A model generated the notes under the pieces. It was given only the letters and a program-made list of their open reading frames with translations, made no database searches and was not told the DNA's origin. The position numbers and the translations under genes were made by a program. 64,000 bases of DNA from Lutibacter sp. Lineage in GTDB: Bacteria > Bacteroidota > Bacteroidia > Flavobacteriales > Flavobacteriaceae. This document shows positions 17,291-26,448 of this stretch, piece by piece. The stretch's first letter is position 1. Each line of letters begins with the position of its first letter. Where the stretch lies: positions 30,798 to 94,797 of the forward strand of contig NZ_JAUYUD010000010.1 in NCBI RefSeq assembly GCF_030692605.1, given 5' to 3'.

Positions 17291-17427
17291 TTAATTCACT
17301 TATAATTCCTGAGTAGGCAGGAATGTATCTAAACTTTTCAATCGTAAATTATAAATATCAAAATTAATACTCGCTATTCAAATTTTTTCAATCTTAATTC
17401 ATAAATCGTAAATCGTAATTCTAAAAA
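17291..17427. repeat. Degenerate A/T-rich repeated words between parE and parC
   Basis: 137-bp spacer with reiterated words such as AATCGTAAATTATAAAT and AAATCGTAAATCGTAATTC. It resembles similar low-complexity spacers in the his operon. No terminator hairpin. Confidence 0.5.
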
Positions 17428-19281
17428 TTACTCTTCTAAAATATCTAATTCAATTTTTAAATTACTGATGATAAATTTTTGTCGGTCTGGGGTATTTTTA
17501 CCCATATAAAATTCCAACATTTTTTCGATAGGCATTTCTTTATCCAACATTACAGGGTCTAAGCGAATATCATCTCCAATAAAATGAACAAATTCGTCAG
17601 GTGAAATTTCACCCAATCCTTTAAAACGTGTAATTTCAGGTTTCCCTTTTAATTTTTTAATTGCATTTTGTTTTTCTTCAGGAGAATAACAATAAAAAGT
17701 GTCTTTTTTGTCTCTCACTCTAAACAATGGTGTATCTAAAATATACAAATGACCTTCTTTAATTAATTCAGGGAAAAACTGTAGAAAGAAGGTAATTAAC
17801 AACAATCGAATGTGCATACCATCTACGTCGGCATCGGTAGCAATTACAATATTATTATAGCGTAAATCTTCTAAAGATTCTTCGATATTTAACGCCGCTT
17901 GCAGTAAATTGAATTCTTCATTTTCATACACGATTTTTTTATTCATCCCGTAGGAATTCAATGGTTTTCCACGTAAACTAAAAACCGCTTGGGTATTTAC
18001 ATTTCTCGATTTTGTGATGGAACCACTTGCTGAATCTCCTTCGGTAATAAATAAGGTGCTTTCTAACCTTTTTTCGTGTTTTAAATCGTTGAAATGAGCA
18101 CGGCAATCTCTTAATTTTTTATTGTGAACACTTGCTTTTTTTGCTCGTTCTCTAGCTAATTTTCTTATTCCGGAAAGATCTTTACGTTCTTTTTCGGCTT
18201 GCATAATTTTTCGTTGAATATGTTCTGCTACATCAGGATTTTTATGCAGGTAATTATCTAAATTCTTTTTTACAAAATCGGTAATAAAAGTTCTTACTGA
18301 AGGTAGCCCTCCGCCCATTTCTGTAGAACCTAATTTTGTCTTCGTCTGGCTTTCAAAAATAGGCTCCATTACCTTTACACTAACTGCAGAAACAATAGAT
18401 TTACGAATATCGGAAGGTTCGTAATTTTTACCAAAATACTCTCTAATTGTTTTAACAATAGCCTCTCTAAAAGCGTTTTGATGTGTTCCCCCTTGGGTTG
18501 TATGTTGCCCATTTACAAAGGAATGATATTCCTCGCTGTATTGCGCTTTGCTAAATGTTATAGCCACTTCAATATCTTCCCCTTTTAAATGAATTATTGG
18601 AAATAATTTTGAATCTTCATCAATATTTTCATCCAATAAATCTCTTAATCCGTTTTCTGAATAATATTTTTCACCGTTAAAAACAACCGTTAATCCAGTA
18701 TTTAGATACACATAGTTTTTAACCATTTTAGAAATGTATTCATTTCTGAATTTATACTTTGTGAAAATGGCTTTATCGGGTACAAAACTTACTTTAGTTC
18801 CTTTTCTTTGGTTAGATTCAACAGGTTTTTCTTCTAAAACTATATTTCCTTGCTCAAAAGAAGCAACAACGGTTAAGTTATCTCTAAAAGATTGCACTGT
18901 AAAACTAGACGATAAGGCATTTACAGCTTTGGTTCCAACCCCGTTTAATCCAACCGATTTTTTAAATGCTTTTGAATCGTATTTTCCGCCAGTATTCATT
19001 TTAGAAACTACATCTACCACTTTGCCTAATGGAATTCCTCTACCATAATCACGTACCGTAACAACCTCTTCCTTTACCGACAACTCAATGGTTTTACCTG
19101 CACCCATCACATACTCATCTATGGAATTGTCTAGAACTTCTTTTATTAAAATATAAATTCCATCATCTGGTGAAGACCCATCACCTAATTTTCCAATATA
19201 CATACCTGGACGCATTCTAATATGCTCCTTCCAATCAAGTGAACGAATATTATCTTCGGTATATGCTGTTTGCTCTATCAT
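17428..19281 (-). CDS. parE: DNA topoisomerase IV subunit B
   Basis: 617-residue ATPase subunit. GHKL ATP site: [24 protein letters not shown] and [13 protein letters not shown]. The Toprim domain has [10 protein letters not shown] and [15 protein letters not shown], the metal-binding DxD. The C-terminus contains [12 protein letters not shown] and [21 protein letters not shown]. Its length (about 620) fits ParE of Bacteroidetes rather than the longer GyrB insert forms. The order parE-parC on one strand supports the assignment. Confidence 0.95.
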   Translation of the reverse strand: MIEQTAYTEDNIRSLDWKEHIRMRPGMYIGKLGDGSSPDDGIYILIKEVLDNSIDEYVMGAGKTIELSVKEEVVTVRDYGRGIPLGKVVDVVSKMNTGGKYDSKAFKKSVGLNGVGTKAVNALSSSFTVQSFRDNLTVVASFEQGNIVLEEKPVESNQRKGTKVSFVPDKAIFTKYKFRNEYISKMVKNYVYLNTGLTVVFNGEKYYSENGLRDLLDENIDEDSKLFPIIHLKGEDIEVAITFSKAQYSEEYHSFVNGQHTTQGGTHQNAFREAIVKTIREYFGKNYEPSDIRKSIVSAVSVKVMEPIFESQTKTKLGSTEMGGGLPSVRTFITDFVKKNLDNYLHKNPDVAEHIQRKIMQAEKERKDLSGIRKLARERAKKASVHNKKLRDCRAHFNDLKHEKRLESTLFITEGDSASGSITKSRNVNTQAVFSLRGKPLNSYGMNKKIVYENEEFNLLQAALNIEESLEDLRYNNIVIATDADVDGMHIRLLLITFFLQFFPELIKEGHLYILDTPLFRVRDKKDTFYCYSPEEKQNAIKKLKGKPEITRFKGLGEISPDEFVHFIGDDIRLDPVMLDKEMPIEKMLEFYMGKNTPDRQKFIISNLKIELDILEE

Positions 19282-19343
19282 TTATTTATGCATGCTTTTT
19301 TGGAGAGGTGCTAAAGTACTATATTGCTTTAAGAAATAAAAAA

Positions 19344-19373
19344 AAGTCTGCTAAAATAATTATTAACAGACTT
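19344..19373 (-). terminator. Terminator of ychF
   Basis: Stem AAGTCTG/CAGACTT with a 16-base A/T loop, followed on the minus strand by a run of eight T. It lies just past the stop at 19399. Confidence 0.75.
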
Positions 19374-19398
19374 ATCAAAATAATATTAAACTTTATTT

Positions 19399-20493
19399 TT
19401 AAACATTAAATCTGAAATGCATCACATCACCATCTTTTACAATATATTCTTTTCCCTCAACGCGCATTTTCCCAGCTTCTTTTACTTTTGCTTCGCTACC
19501 ATATTTTACATAATCTCCATATGCTATAACTTCTGCTCTAATAAATCCTTTTTCAAAATCACTATGAATAACCCCAGCCGCTTGAGGAGCAGTGTCACCG
19601 ATATGAATAGTCCATGCTCTCACCTCTTTAACTCCTGCCGTAAAATAGGTTTGAAGGTTCAATAATTTATATGCAGATCTTATTAAAACAGATGCTCCAG
19701 GCTCTTTTAATCCTAAATCCTCTAAAAATAATTGACGCTCTTCATACGTTTCTAATTCTGTTATATCCGCTTCAGTTCCAACTGCCAACACAATAACTTC
19801 AGCTTTTTCATCTTTAACGGCTTCTTTAATTGCATCTACATATGCATTTCCATTTACTGCCGATTCTTCATCAACATTACAAACATATAAAACAGGCTTG
19901 TCTGTAATTAAATTTAAAGGAGTAACAAATTCTTCTCTATCTTTTGCTGAAATTTCAATTGCTCTAACAGAAATAGCAGCTTCTAATCCAATTCTAACTT
20001 TTTCTAAAACTTCTTGTTCTTTTTGAGCTTCTTTATTACCTGTTCTTGAAGCCTTTCTAACTTTATCTAATTTTTTTTCTAAAGATTCTAAATCCTTTAA
20101 TTGTAATTCAATATCAATAGTTTCTTTATCTCTTATTGGATTTATAGAACCATCAACATGCACAATATTATCATTATCAAAACAACGCAAAACGTGTATT
20201 ATAGCATCCGTTTCTCTAATATTGCCTAAAAACTGATTTCCTAAACCTTCGCCTTTACTAGCTCCTTTTACTAAACCTGCAATATCAACAATATCAACTG
20301 TTGCCGGTAACACACGTTGAGGATTTACTAATTCTTCTAACTTATTTAACCTTGAATCTGGTACATTAACCACTCCAATATTAGGTTCTATAGTGCAAAA
20401 TGGGAAATTAGCACTTTGCGCTTTTGCATTTGATAAACAATTAAATAAAGTCGATTTCCCTACATTTGGTAATCCTACAATTCCTGCCTTCAT
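19399..20493 (-). CDS. ychF: Redox-regulated ATPase YchF (Obg-related)
   Basis: 364 residues, the usual length. The protein binds ATP despite its Obg-like GTPase fold and associates with ribosomes. P-loop GLPNVGKST at residues 7-15, switch/G3 DIAGLVKGASKGEGLGNQFL, a helical coiled-coil insertion (about 125-180), and a C-terminal TGS domain (VRAWTIHIGDTAPQAAGVIHSDF, KDGDVMHFRFNV). Monocistronic, with its own promoter box and terminator. Confidence 0.97.
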   Translation of the reverse strand: MKAGIVGLPNVGKSTLFNCLSNAKAQSANFPFCTIEPNIGVVNVPDSRLNKLEELVNPQRVLPATVDIVDIAGLVKGASKGEGLGNQFLGNIRETDAIIHVLRCFDNDNIVHVDGSINPIRDKETIDIELQLKDLESLEKKLDKVRKASRTGNKEAQKEQEVLEKVRIGLEAAISVRAIEISAKDREEFVTPLNLITDKPVLYVCNVDEESAVNGNAYVDAIKEAVKDEKAEVIVLAVGTEADITELETYEERQLFLEDLGLKEPGASVLIRSAYKLLNLQTYFTAGVKEVRAWTIHIGDTAPQAAGVIHSDFEKGFIRAEVIAYGDYVKYGSEAKVKEAGKMRVEGKEYIVKDGDVMHFRFNV

Positions 20494-20513
20494 TTTTTAA
20501 ATTTTTGGAGGTG

Positions 20514-20521
20514 CAAATATA
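20514..20521 (-). promoter_or_regulatory. -7 box of ychF
   Basis: TATATTTG on the minus strand fits TAnnTTTG, 20 bases upstream of the ATG. Confidence 0.5.
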
Positions 20522-20611
20522 CTATTTACTAAGTTATAAAATTAAGTTTACATGTTTAAAAAAATATTATATTGAAATTAATTAAAAATAAATAAATATC
20601 GTAATAAATTG

Positions 20612-20619
20612 TATATTTG
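20612..20619 (+). promoter_or_regulatory. -7 box of the TonB receptor gene
   Basis: TATATTTG fits TAnnTTTG, 21 bases before the first ATG at 20641. No clear -33 TTG. Confidence 0.5.
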
Positions 20620-20640
20620 ATTTAAACATTAATCAAACTT

Positions 20641-23364
20641 ATGATGAAAAAATTACATATTTTACTACTAATTCTATGTTTTATTACAAACATTGCAATA
20701 GCACAAGAAGTTATAACTGGAACTGTAACTGATACTTCCTCAGAACCTTTAGCAGGAGCCAGTATTGTTGAAAAAGGAACTTCAAACGGTACCGTTGCCG
20801 ATTTTAATGGAAAATACAAAATTACAGTTAAACAAGGAACAACTTTAGTATTTAGTTATATCGGATTTCAATCGAAAGAAATTATTGTTAAATCTTCTAT
20901 TATAAATGTCACTCTAGCAAGTGGCGAACAATTAAATGAAGTACAAATAGTAGGTTCAAGAAGTACAAAAAGAACAGCTATCGACACTCCTGTTCCTGTT
21001 GATGTTATTGATGTTGCAGAACTTGCCACCAAAAATGGAAATGTAGAAATTACCCAAATCTTACAATATGCGGCTCCATCATTTAATGCTACAAAACAAT
21101 CGGGATCTGATGGTGCAGATCATATTGTACCCGCATCTTTAAGAGGTCTTGGACCAGACCAAACATTGGTTTTAATCAATGGAAAAAGAAGACATCAATC
21201 TTCACTGGTAAATATTTTTGGAACACGTGGTAGAGGTAATTCTGGAACAGATTTAAATGCAATTCCAGCGGCTGCCATAAAAAGAATTGAAGTTTTAAGA
21301 GACGGTGCTTCAGCACAATACGGCTCAGATGCTATTGCGGGAGTTATTAATATTGTTTTAAAAGATGATACTGATGGTTTAACAGGTGGTTTAACTTATG
21401 GAGCTTATAGTACCAAAGTCGGAGGTAATTATGCAAAGGAAATTTACGATACCCAAGGCGAATGGGAACCTGAACTTTTTAATGTTGAAGGTAAAAACAG
21501 ATTAGACGGAAAAGATAAAAGTTTTGATGGTGAAACAACTAAATTAGACCTAAACTATGGTGTGAAAATTGGTGAAAAAGGATTTATAAACTTTACTACT
21601 GAACTCTTATCCAAAGAAAAAACATTACGCCCAAGTTTTGATTGGAGACAGGGCTACGGAAGTGCAGCTGTAGACGGATTTAATTTTATGATAAATGCTT
21701 CTATACCAGTTACTGATAATACAGAATTTTATACTTTCGGTGGTAGAAATTATAAGGATACCAATGCAAATGCTTTTTCAAGATATGCATATATAGATGG
21801 AAATCCTGATGATTCCGACAACCGTTCAGTTCCAAGTTTATATCCAAATGGTTTTACACCACAAATCACTTCAATTATTACTGATGTATCTATATCTACT
21901 GGTTTAAAACATCAAATGAAAAATGGTTGGCATGTAGATTTTAACAACACTTTTGGAAAAAATAATTTCCATTATTACATCAAAAATTCGAATAATGCTT
22001 CTATGAAAGATGCTTCACCTACAGATTTTGATGCTGGAGGGCATAGTTTATCTCAGAATACAACAGGAGTTGATTTCAATAAATATTTTGAAGAGGCTGC
22101 TAGTGGAGTTAATCTAGCTTTTGGAATGGAATTTAGAACCGAGAATTTCTTAATTTTTTCTGGTGAAGAGGCTTCTTATGCCTTATACGATGAAGATGGA
22201 TTGCCAATTACAAATCCAGCAACACAAACTGTAGCTTATGATTCAAATGGTGAAGATTTATCTGGAGGATCACAAGGATTTCCAGGATATAGTCCCGATA
22301 ATGAAGTTGATAGAAATAGAACCAATGTTGGACTTTATGCAGATGCTGAATTCAATTTAAGCGAGAGTTTTTTAGCTGCCGTTGCAGTACGTTATGAAAA
22401 TTACAGTGACTTTGGAAGTACTTTTAACTATAAATTAGCAAGCAGATTAAAAGTGAATGATAATTTATCATTCCGTGGTTCGTTATCAACAGGCTTTAGA
22501 GCTCCTTCTTTAGCTCAATTATATTACAACTTAATATTTACAAATATTGTAGGTGGAACCTCACTTACTTCACTACTCTCTGCAAATAATAGCACTGTTA
22601 CAAAAGCTTTTGGAATAGAACAATTGAAAGAAGAAAAAGCATTTAATGGAAGTATTGGATTCACCTTTAAAAAAGATGGATTTACAGCAACTGTTGATGC
22701 GTATTCTATTAGTGTTGATAACAGAATCATCCTAACTGATAATTTTGATGCTTCTGGTTTAGGAATACCAGGTGTTGAGGCTGCTCAATTTTTTGCAAAT
22801 GGTGTAGATACCAGAACTCAAGGTGTTGATTTAGTATTTACCTACAACGCTACATTAAACAGAGAAAGTTCATTAAATATTGGATTGATAGGAAATATTA
22901 ATGACTTGAAAATCAATAAAATTCATAATGGAACTTTGAATGAATTTACCTTTTTTGGACCATTTTCTCAAGCTTATTTAAAAGCCGCAGCACCAGATTA
23001 TAAATTTGGATTAAACTTAGGTTATAAAAATAAAAAGTTTAGTGCAAATGGAGTGCTAACACAATTTAGTCAAGTTAAATTGCAAGACTTTCAATGGGTA
23101 GACAGTCCTGCAACTAATCAAGCAGAAGCAAATGATTTATATGCAATTGCTACTGATGTTTATAAAAAAGCAATGACTGTTGATTTAAATGTTTCATATG
23201 AATTTTCTGATGCATTAACTTTTACCATTGGTGGTAACAATATTTTAAATAAATATGCTACTCCACAATTTGATGGATGGACTGACCAAGGTGGTTTTGC
23301 AGATTCAGTACAAATGGGATCAGATGGGGCTTATTTCTTTGGTAGATTAAGTTTTAAATTGTAA
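20641..23364 (+). CDS. TonB-dependent receptor with carboxypeptidase-like N-terminal domain
   Basis: 907 residues. Signal peptide to about residue 21 (MMKKLHILLLILCFITNIAIAQ; the second ATG is equally possible). A CarboxypepD_reg-like domain follows (VITGTVTDTSSEPLAGASIVEKGT, FSYIGFQSKEI). The plug runs from about 115 to 230 (LRGLGPDQTLVLINGKRRHQSS, LRDGASAQYGSDAIAGVINIVL), then a 22-strand barrel ending SFKL. No SusD gene is adjacent, so it is not a standard SusCD pair. The downstream glycosidases suggest it imports mannose-rich glycans or glyco-asparagine; a siderophore substrate cannot be excluded. Confidence 0.88.
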   Translation: MMKKLHILLLILCFITNIAIAQEVITGTVTDTSSEPLAGASIVEKGTSNGTVADFNGKYKITVKQGTTLVFSYIGFQSKEIIVKSSIINVTLASGEQLNEVQIVGSRSTKRTAIDTPVPVDVIDVAELATKNGNVEITQILQYAAPSFNATKQSGSDGADHIVPASLRGLGPDQTLVLINGKRRHQSSLVNIFGTRGRGNSGTDLNAIPAAAIKRIEVLRDGASAQYGSDAIAGVINIVLKDDTDGLTGGLTYGAYSTKVGGNYAKEIYDTQGEWEPELFNVEGKNRLDGKDKSFDGETTKLDLNYGVKIGEKGFINFTTELLSKEKTLRPSFDWRQGYGSAAVDGFNFMINASIPVTDNTEFYTFGGRNYKDTNANAFSRYAYIDGNPDDSDNRSVPSLYPNGFTPQITSIITDVSISTGLKHQMKNGWHVDFNNTFGKNNFHYYIKNSNNASMKDASPTDFDAGGHSLSQNTTGVDFNKYFEEAASGVNLAFGMEFRTENFLIFSGEEASYALYDEDGLPITNPATQTVAYDSNGEDLSGGSQGFPGYSPDNEVDRNRTNVGLYADAEFNLSESFLAAVAVRYENYSDFGSTFNYKLASRLKVNDNLSFRGSLSTGFRAPSLAQLYYNLIFTNIVGGTSLTSLLSANNSTVTKAFGIEQLKEEKAFNGSIGFTFKKDGFTATVDAYSISVDNRIILTDNFDASGLGIPGVEAAQFFANGVDTRTQGVDLVFTYNATLNRESSLNIGLIGNINDLKINKIHNGTLNEFTFFGPFSQAYLKAAAPDYKFGLNLGYKNKKFSANGVLTQFSQVKLQDFQWVDSPATNQAEANDLYAIATDVYKKAMTVDLNVSYEFSDALTFTIGGNNILNKYATPQFDGWTDQGGFADSVQMGSDGAYFFGRLSFKL

Positions 23365-23390
23365 TTATTTTTAATTTTTAATTTAAAAAA

Positions 23391-23427
23391 GAAGGTGTAT
23401 AAATGTAAATACACCTTCTTTTTTTTA
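23391..23427 (+). terminator. Terminator after the TonB receptor
   Basis: Perfect 10-bp stem GAAGGTGTAT/ATACACCTTC with an 8-base loop and a run of ten T. It separates the receptor from the GH92 gene transcriptionally. Confidence 0.92.
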
Positions 23428-23496
23428 TTCCTTTAAATGTGAATTATTCTAATATTAATTTTATATTTATTAATCCTATCAATAAATATATAACCA

Positions 23497-26448
23497 TTGA
23501 AATCAGCAATCAATCTTCACCACATTTTTATTTCAGTTTTATTTTCATTTTCAATCACATCATGTTCGGATAATTTCAACAAAAATGACAATGCTAAATC
23601 AGCGTATGATTATGTAAATCCATTTATTGGTACTGGTGGGCACGGACACACTTTTCCTGGTGCAACATTGCCTTTTGGAATGGTTCAATTAAGTCCAGAT
23701 ACTCGTTTAACGGGTTGGGATGGATGTTCTGGCTATCATAATTCTGATTCTATAATTTACGGCTTTTCACACACGCATTTAAGCGGAACAGGAATTTCAG
23801 ATTATGGTGATATTTTATTAATGCCTTTTAATCATTCCGAAACGATTTCAATTGAAGACATTGAAAATCAGCAACTAATTCCTTCAGAATTTAGAAAAGA
23901 AACTGAAAGTGCAAAACCAGGTTTATACAACGTTCATTTAGACAAACCAAATATTGATGTTGAATTAACAGCAACAACCCGAGTAGGAATTCATAATTAT
24001 ATTTTTAACAAAGAAAAAAATAATAAAATACTGCTCGATTTAAATCATAGAGATAAAGTGCTGAATTTTAACATAAGTATTGAAAATGAAACTACGATTT
24101 CTGGTTTCAGACAATCAGAAGCTTGGGCAACAAATCAGCACGTTTATTTTTATATGGAGTTTTCAGAACCTTTTTTAGTTGATGAAATTATAAATAAATC
24201 GAAGAAAGAAACTGAAAAATTGTATAAAATATTGGCTTTCAACGCTGGTTTAAAAGAAATAATGGTAAAGGTTGGGATATCAGCAGTTAGTGTTGAAGGA
24301 GCCAAAAAAAACTTAAAAAAAGAAGCTGCTAGTTGGGATTTTAGCAGTTACAAAGAAAATGCAAAAACTGTTTGGACAAAAGCATTGCAAAAAATTGAAG
24401 TAAAAAGTAAAGATGAGGAAAAATTAACCGTTTTTTATTCCGCGCTATATCACACAATGATTGCTCCAAATACTTTTTCTGATGTCAACGGAAATTATAG
24501 AGGGATGGATCAAGAAATTCACAATGACAATCTAAACACAACATACAGCGTTTTTTCTTTGTGGGATACTTTTAGAGCCGCTCACCCACTCTATACGATT
24601 ATTGAGCAAAAACGCACCAACGAATTTATCAATACTTTTTTAAAGCATTATAAACAAGGTGGAAGATTGCCTGTTTGGGAATTATCCAGTAATGAAACGG
24701 AATGTATGATCGGTTATCATTCTGTCTCCGTTATTGCCGATGCTTTCAACAAAGGAATTACAAATTTTGATTCAAAAACGGCTTTGGAAGCTATGATATA
24801 TAGTGCTAATTTGAACCATTTTGGTTTAGAATCGTATAAAAAGTATGGATATATAAGAGCTGGAGACGAATCGGAATCTGTTTCAAAAACCTTGGAATAT
24901 GCGTATGATGATTGGTGTATTGCTCAGTTTGCAAAAACTCAAAGAGATACAAAAACATACGCCGAATTTATGCTAAGAGCACAATCTTACAAAAATAGTT
25001 TCGATCCAACTACCAATTTTATGAGAGCGCGTTTAAATGGAGGCTGGTTTAAACCTTTTGAACCTTCAGAAGTAAACTTTAATTATACCGAAGCAAATTC
25101 TTGGCAATATTCATTATTTGTACCTCAAGATGTTTCTGGTCTCATAAATTTATTTGGTGGAAACGAAAAATTTGAACAACGGTTGGATGATTTATTTACA
25201 ACTAGTTCAAACACCACTGGACGTGAACAGGCAGATATTACTGGCTTAATTGGGCAATATGCACATGGAAACGAACCGAGTCATCATATGGCATATTTGT
25301 ACAACTTTATTGGCAAACCTTGGAAAACTCAAGAACGAGTAAAACAAATTATAGATGAGCAATATTGGAATGCTCCTGACGGACTTTCAGGCAACGAAGA
25401 TTGTGGACAAATGAGCGCTTGGTTTGTTCTTAGTGCTTCTGGCTTTTATTCTGTAACGCCTGGGAAAAATTATTATGTAATTGGCGCCCCAACCTTTGAG
25501 GAAGTTATTTATAATCTCGAAAATGGAAAGAAATTTAAAATTAAAACTAAAAATGTATCAGATGAAAATAAATACATACAATCCGCTACTTTAAATGGTG
25601 AAAAATACACAAAATCGTATTTGCTGCATCAAGATATAATGAATGGAGGGGAATTGGTTTTTAAAATGGGAAAAACGCCTTCAAAAGAGTTTGGAGTTGG
25701 AAAAGCTAATATTCCAATTTCAGAAATTACAGATAATTTGATTATTTCTGTTCCTTTTATAGATGCTAAAAAGAAAACTTTTACAAAATTTTTAGAAATT
25801 AACATAGGAAGTAATTGTACCGATTGCGAATTAAAATATTACGTAGGTGAGCAAAAAAAACCTACTTGGTTGAAATATGAAAGTCCCATTAATATTACTA
25901 AAACTTCAACAATTACAGCTCTTGCAATAAATAAAGATGGGATAAAGAGTAAGACCGTTACAAGTGAGTTTTTGAAAATTAAATCTGGAAGAAATATTAC
26001 CCTAAAAGCTAAATACGACAATCAATATGCAGCTGAGGGTGATGGCGCTTTAATTGATATGCTAAAAGGAAGCAATAATTTTAGAACTGGTTTTTGGCAA
26101 GGCTATCAAGATCAAGATGTTGAAGTGATAGTGGATTTAGGTAAATTAGAATCAGTTTCAAATATTTCAACAGGTTTTTTACAAGACAACCGTTCTTGGA
26201 TTTGGTTTCCTAAATACGTTGATTATTATGCATCAAACGACGGTAAAAATTTTACGAAATTAAAAAATATTGTGAATGATTTCAGCCTCAAACAAGAAGG
26301 TTCTTTCACTAAAGAATTTGGTTTTAAAACAACTATAAAAACACGTTATCTAAAAATGATTGCTAAAAATTTTGGTGTTTGCCCAGATTGGCACTTAGGC
26401 GCTGGTGATAAATCCTGGATTTTTATTGATGAAATAACTATTGAATAA
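23497..26448 (+). CDS. GH92 family alpha-mannosidase lipoprotein
   Basis: 983 residues. GH92 enzymes are calcium-dependent inverting exo-alpha-mannosidases, many acting on alpha-1,2-mannose of high-mannose N-glycans. Family signatures: YVNPFIGTGGHGHTFPGATL, FSHTHLSGTGISDYGD, RLPVWELSSNETECMIGYHS and NEDCGQMSAWFVLSASGFY. A C-terminal F5/8-type (discoidin-like) domain at about 850-983 includes LGKLESVSNISTGFLQDNRSWIW. The lipobox is SITSC, so it is membrane-anchored. The start must be TTG at 23497: TAA lies two codons upstream and no ATG precedes the catalytic domain. Its 3' end overlaps the convergent beta-mannosidase gene by 11 bp. Confidence 0.95.
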   Translation: MKSAINLHHIFISVLFSFSITSCSDNFNKNDNAKSAYDYVNPFIGTGGHGHTFPGATLPFGMVQLSPDTRLTGWDGCSGYHNSDSIIYGFSHTHLSGTGISDYGDILLMPFNHSETISIEDIENQQLIPSEFRKETESAKPGLYNVHLDKPNIDVELTATTRVGIHNYIFNKEKNNKILLDLNHRDKVLNFNISIENETTISGFRQSEAWATNQHVYFYMEFSEPFLVDEIINKSKKETEKLYKILAFNAGLKEIMVKVGISAVSVEGAKKNLKKEAASWDFSSYKENAKTVWTKALQKIEVKSKDEEKLTVFYSALYHTMIAPNTFSDVNGNYRGMDQEIHNDNLNTTYSVFSLWDTFRAAHPLYTIIEQKRTNEFINTFLKHYKQGGRLPVWELSSNETECMIGYHSVSVIADAFNKGITNFDSKTALEAMIYSANLNHFGLESYKKYGYIRAGDESESVSKTLEYAYDDWCIAQFAKTQRDTKTYAEFMLRAQSYKNSFDPTTNFMRARLNGGWFKPFEPSEVNFNYTEANSWQYSLFVPQDVSGLINLFGGNEKFEQRLDDLFTTSSNTTGREQADITGLIGQYAHGNEPSHHMAYLYNFIGKPWKTQERVKQIIDEQYWNAPDGLSGNEDCGQMSAWFVLSASGFYSVTPGKNYYVIGAPTFEEVIYNLENGKKFKIKTKNVSDENKYIQSATLNGEKYTKSYLLHQDIMNGGELVFKMGKTPSKEFGVGKANIPISEITDNLIISVPFIDAKKKTFTKFLEINIGSNCTDCELKYYVGEQKKPTWLKYESPINITKTSTITALAINKDGIKSKTVTSEFLKIKSGRNITLKAKYDNQYAAEGDGALIDMLKGSNNFRTGFWQGYQDQDVEVIVDLGKLESVSNISTGFLQDNRSWIWFPKYVDYYASNDGKNFTKLKNIVNDFSLKQEGSFTKEFGFKTTIKTRYLKMIAKNFGVCPDWHLGAGDKSWIFIDEITIE

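Noticed and set aside
20641..23364. SusC of a SusCD polysaccharide utilisation pair
   Set aside because: No SusD-like lipoprotein follows; a terminator and the GH92 gene come next.
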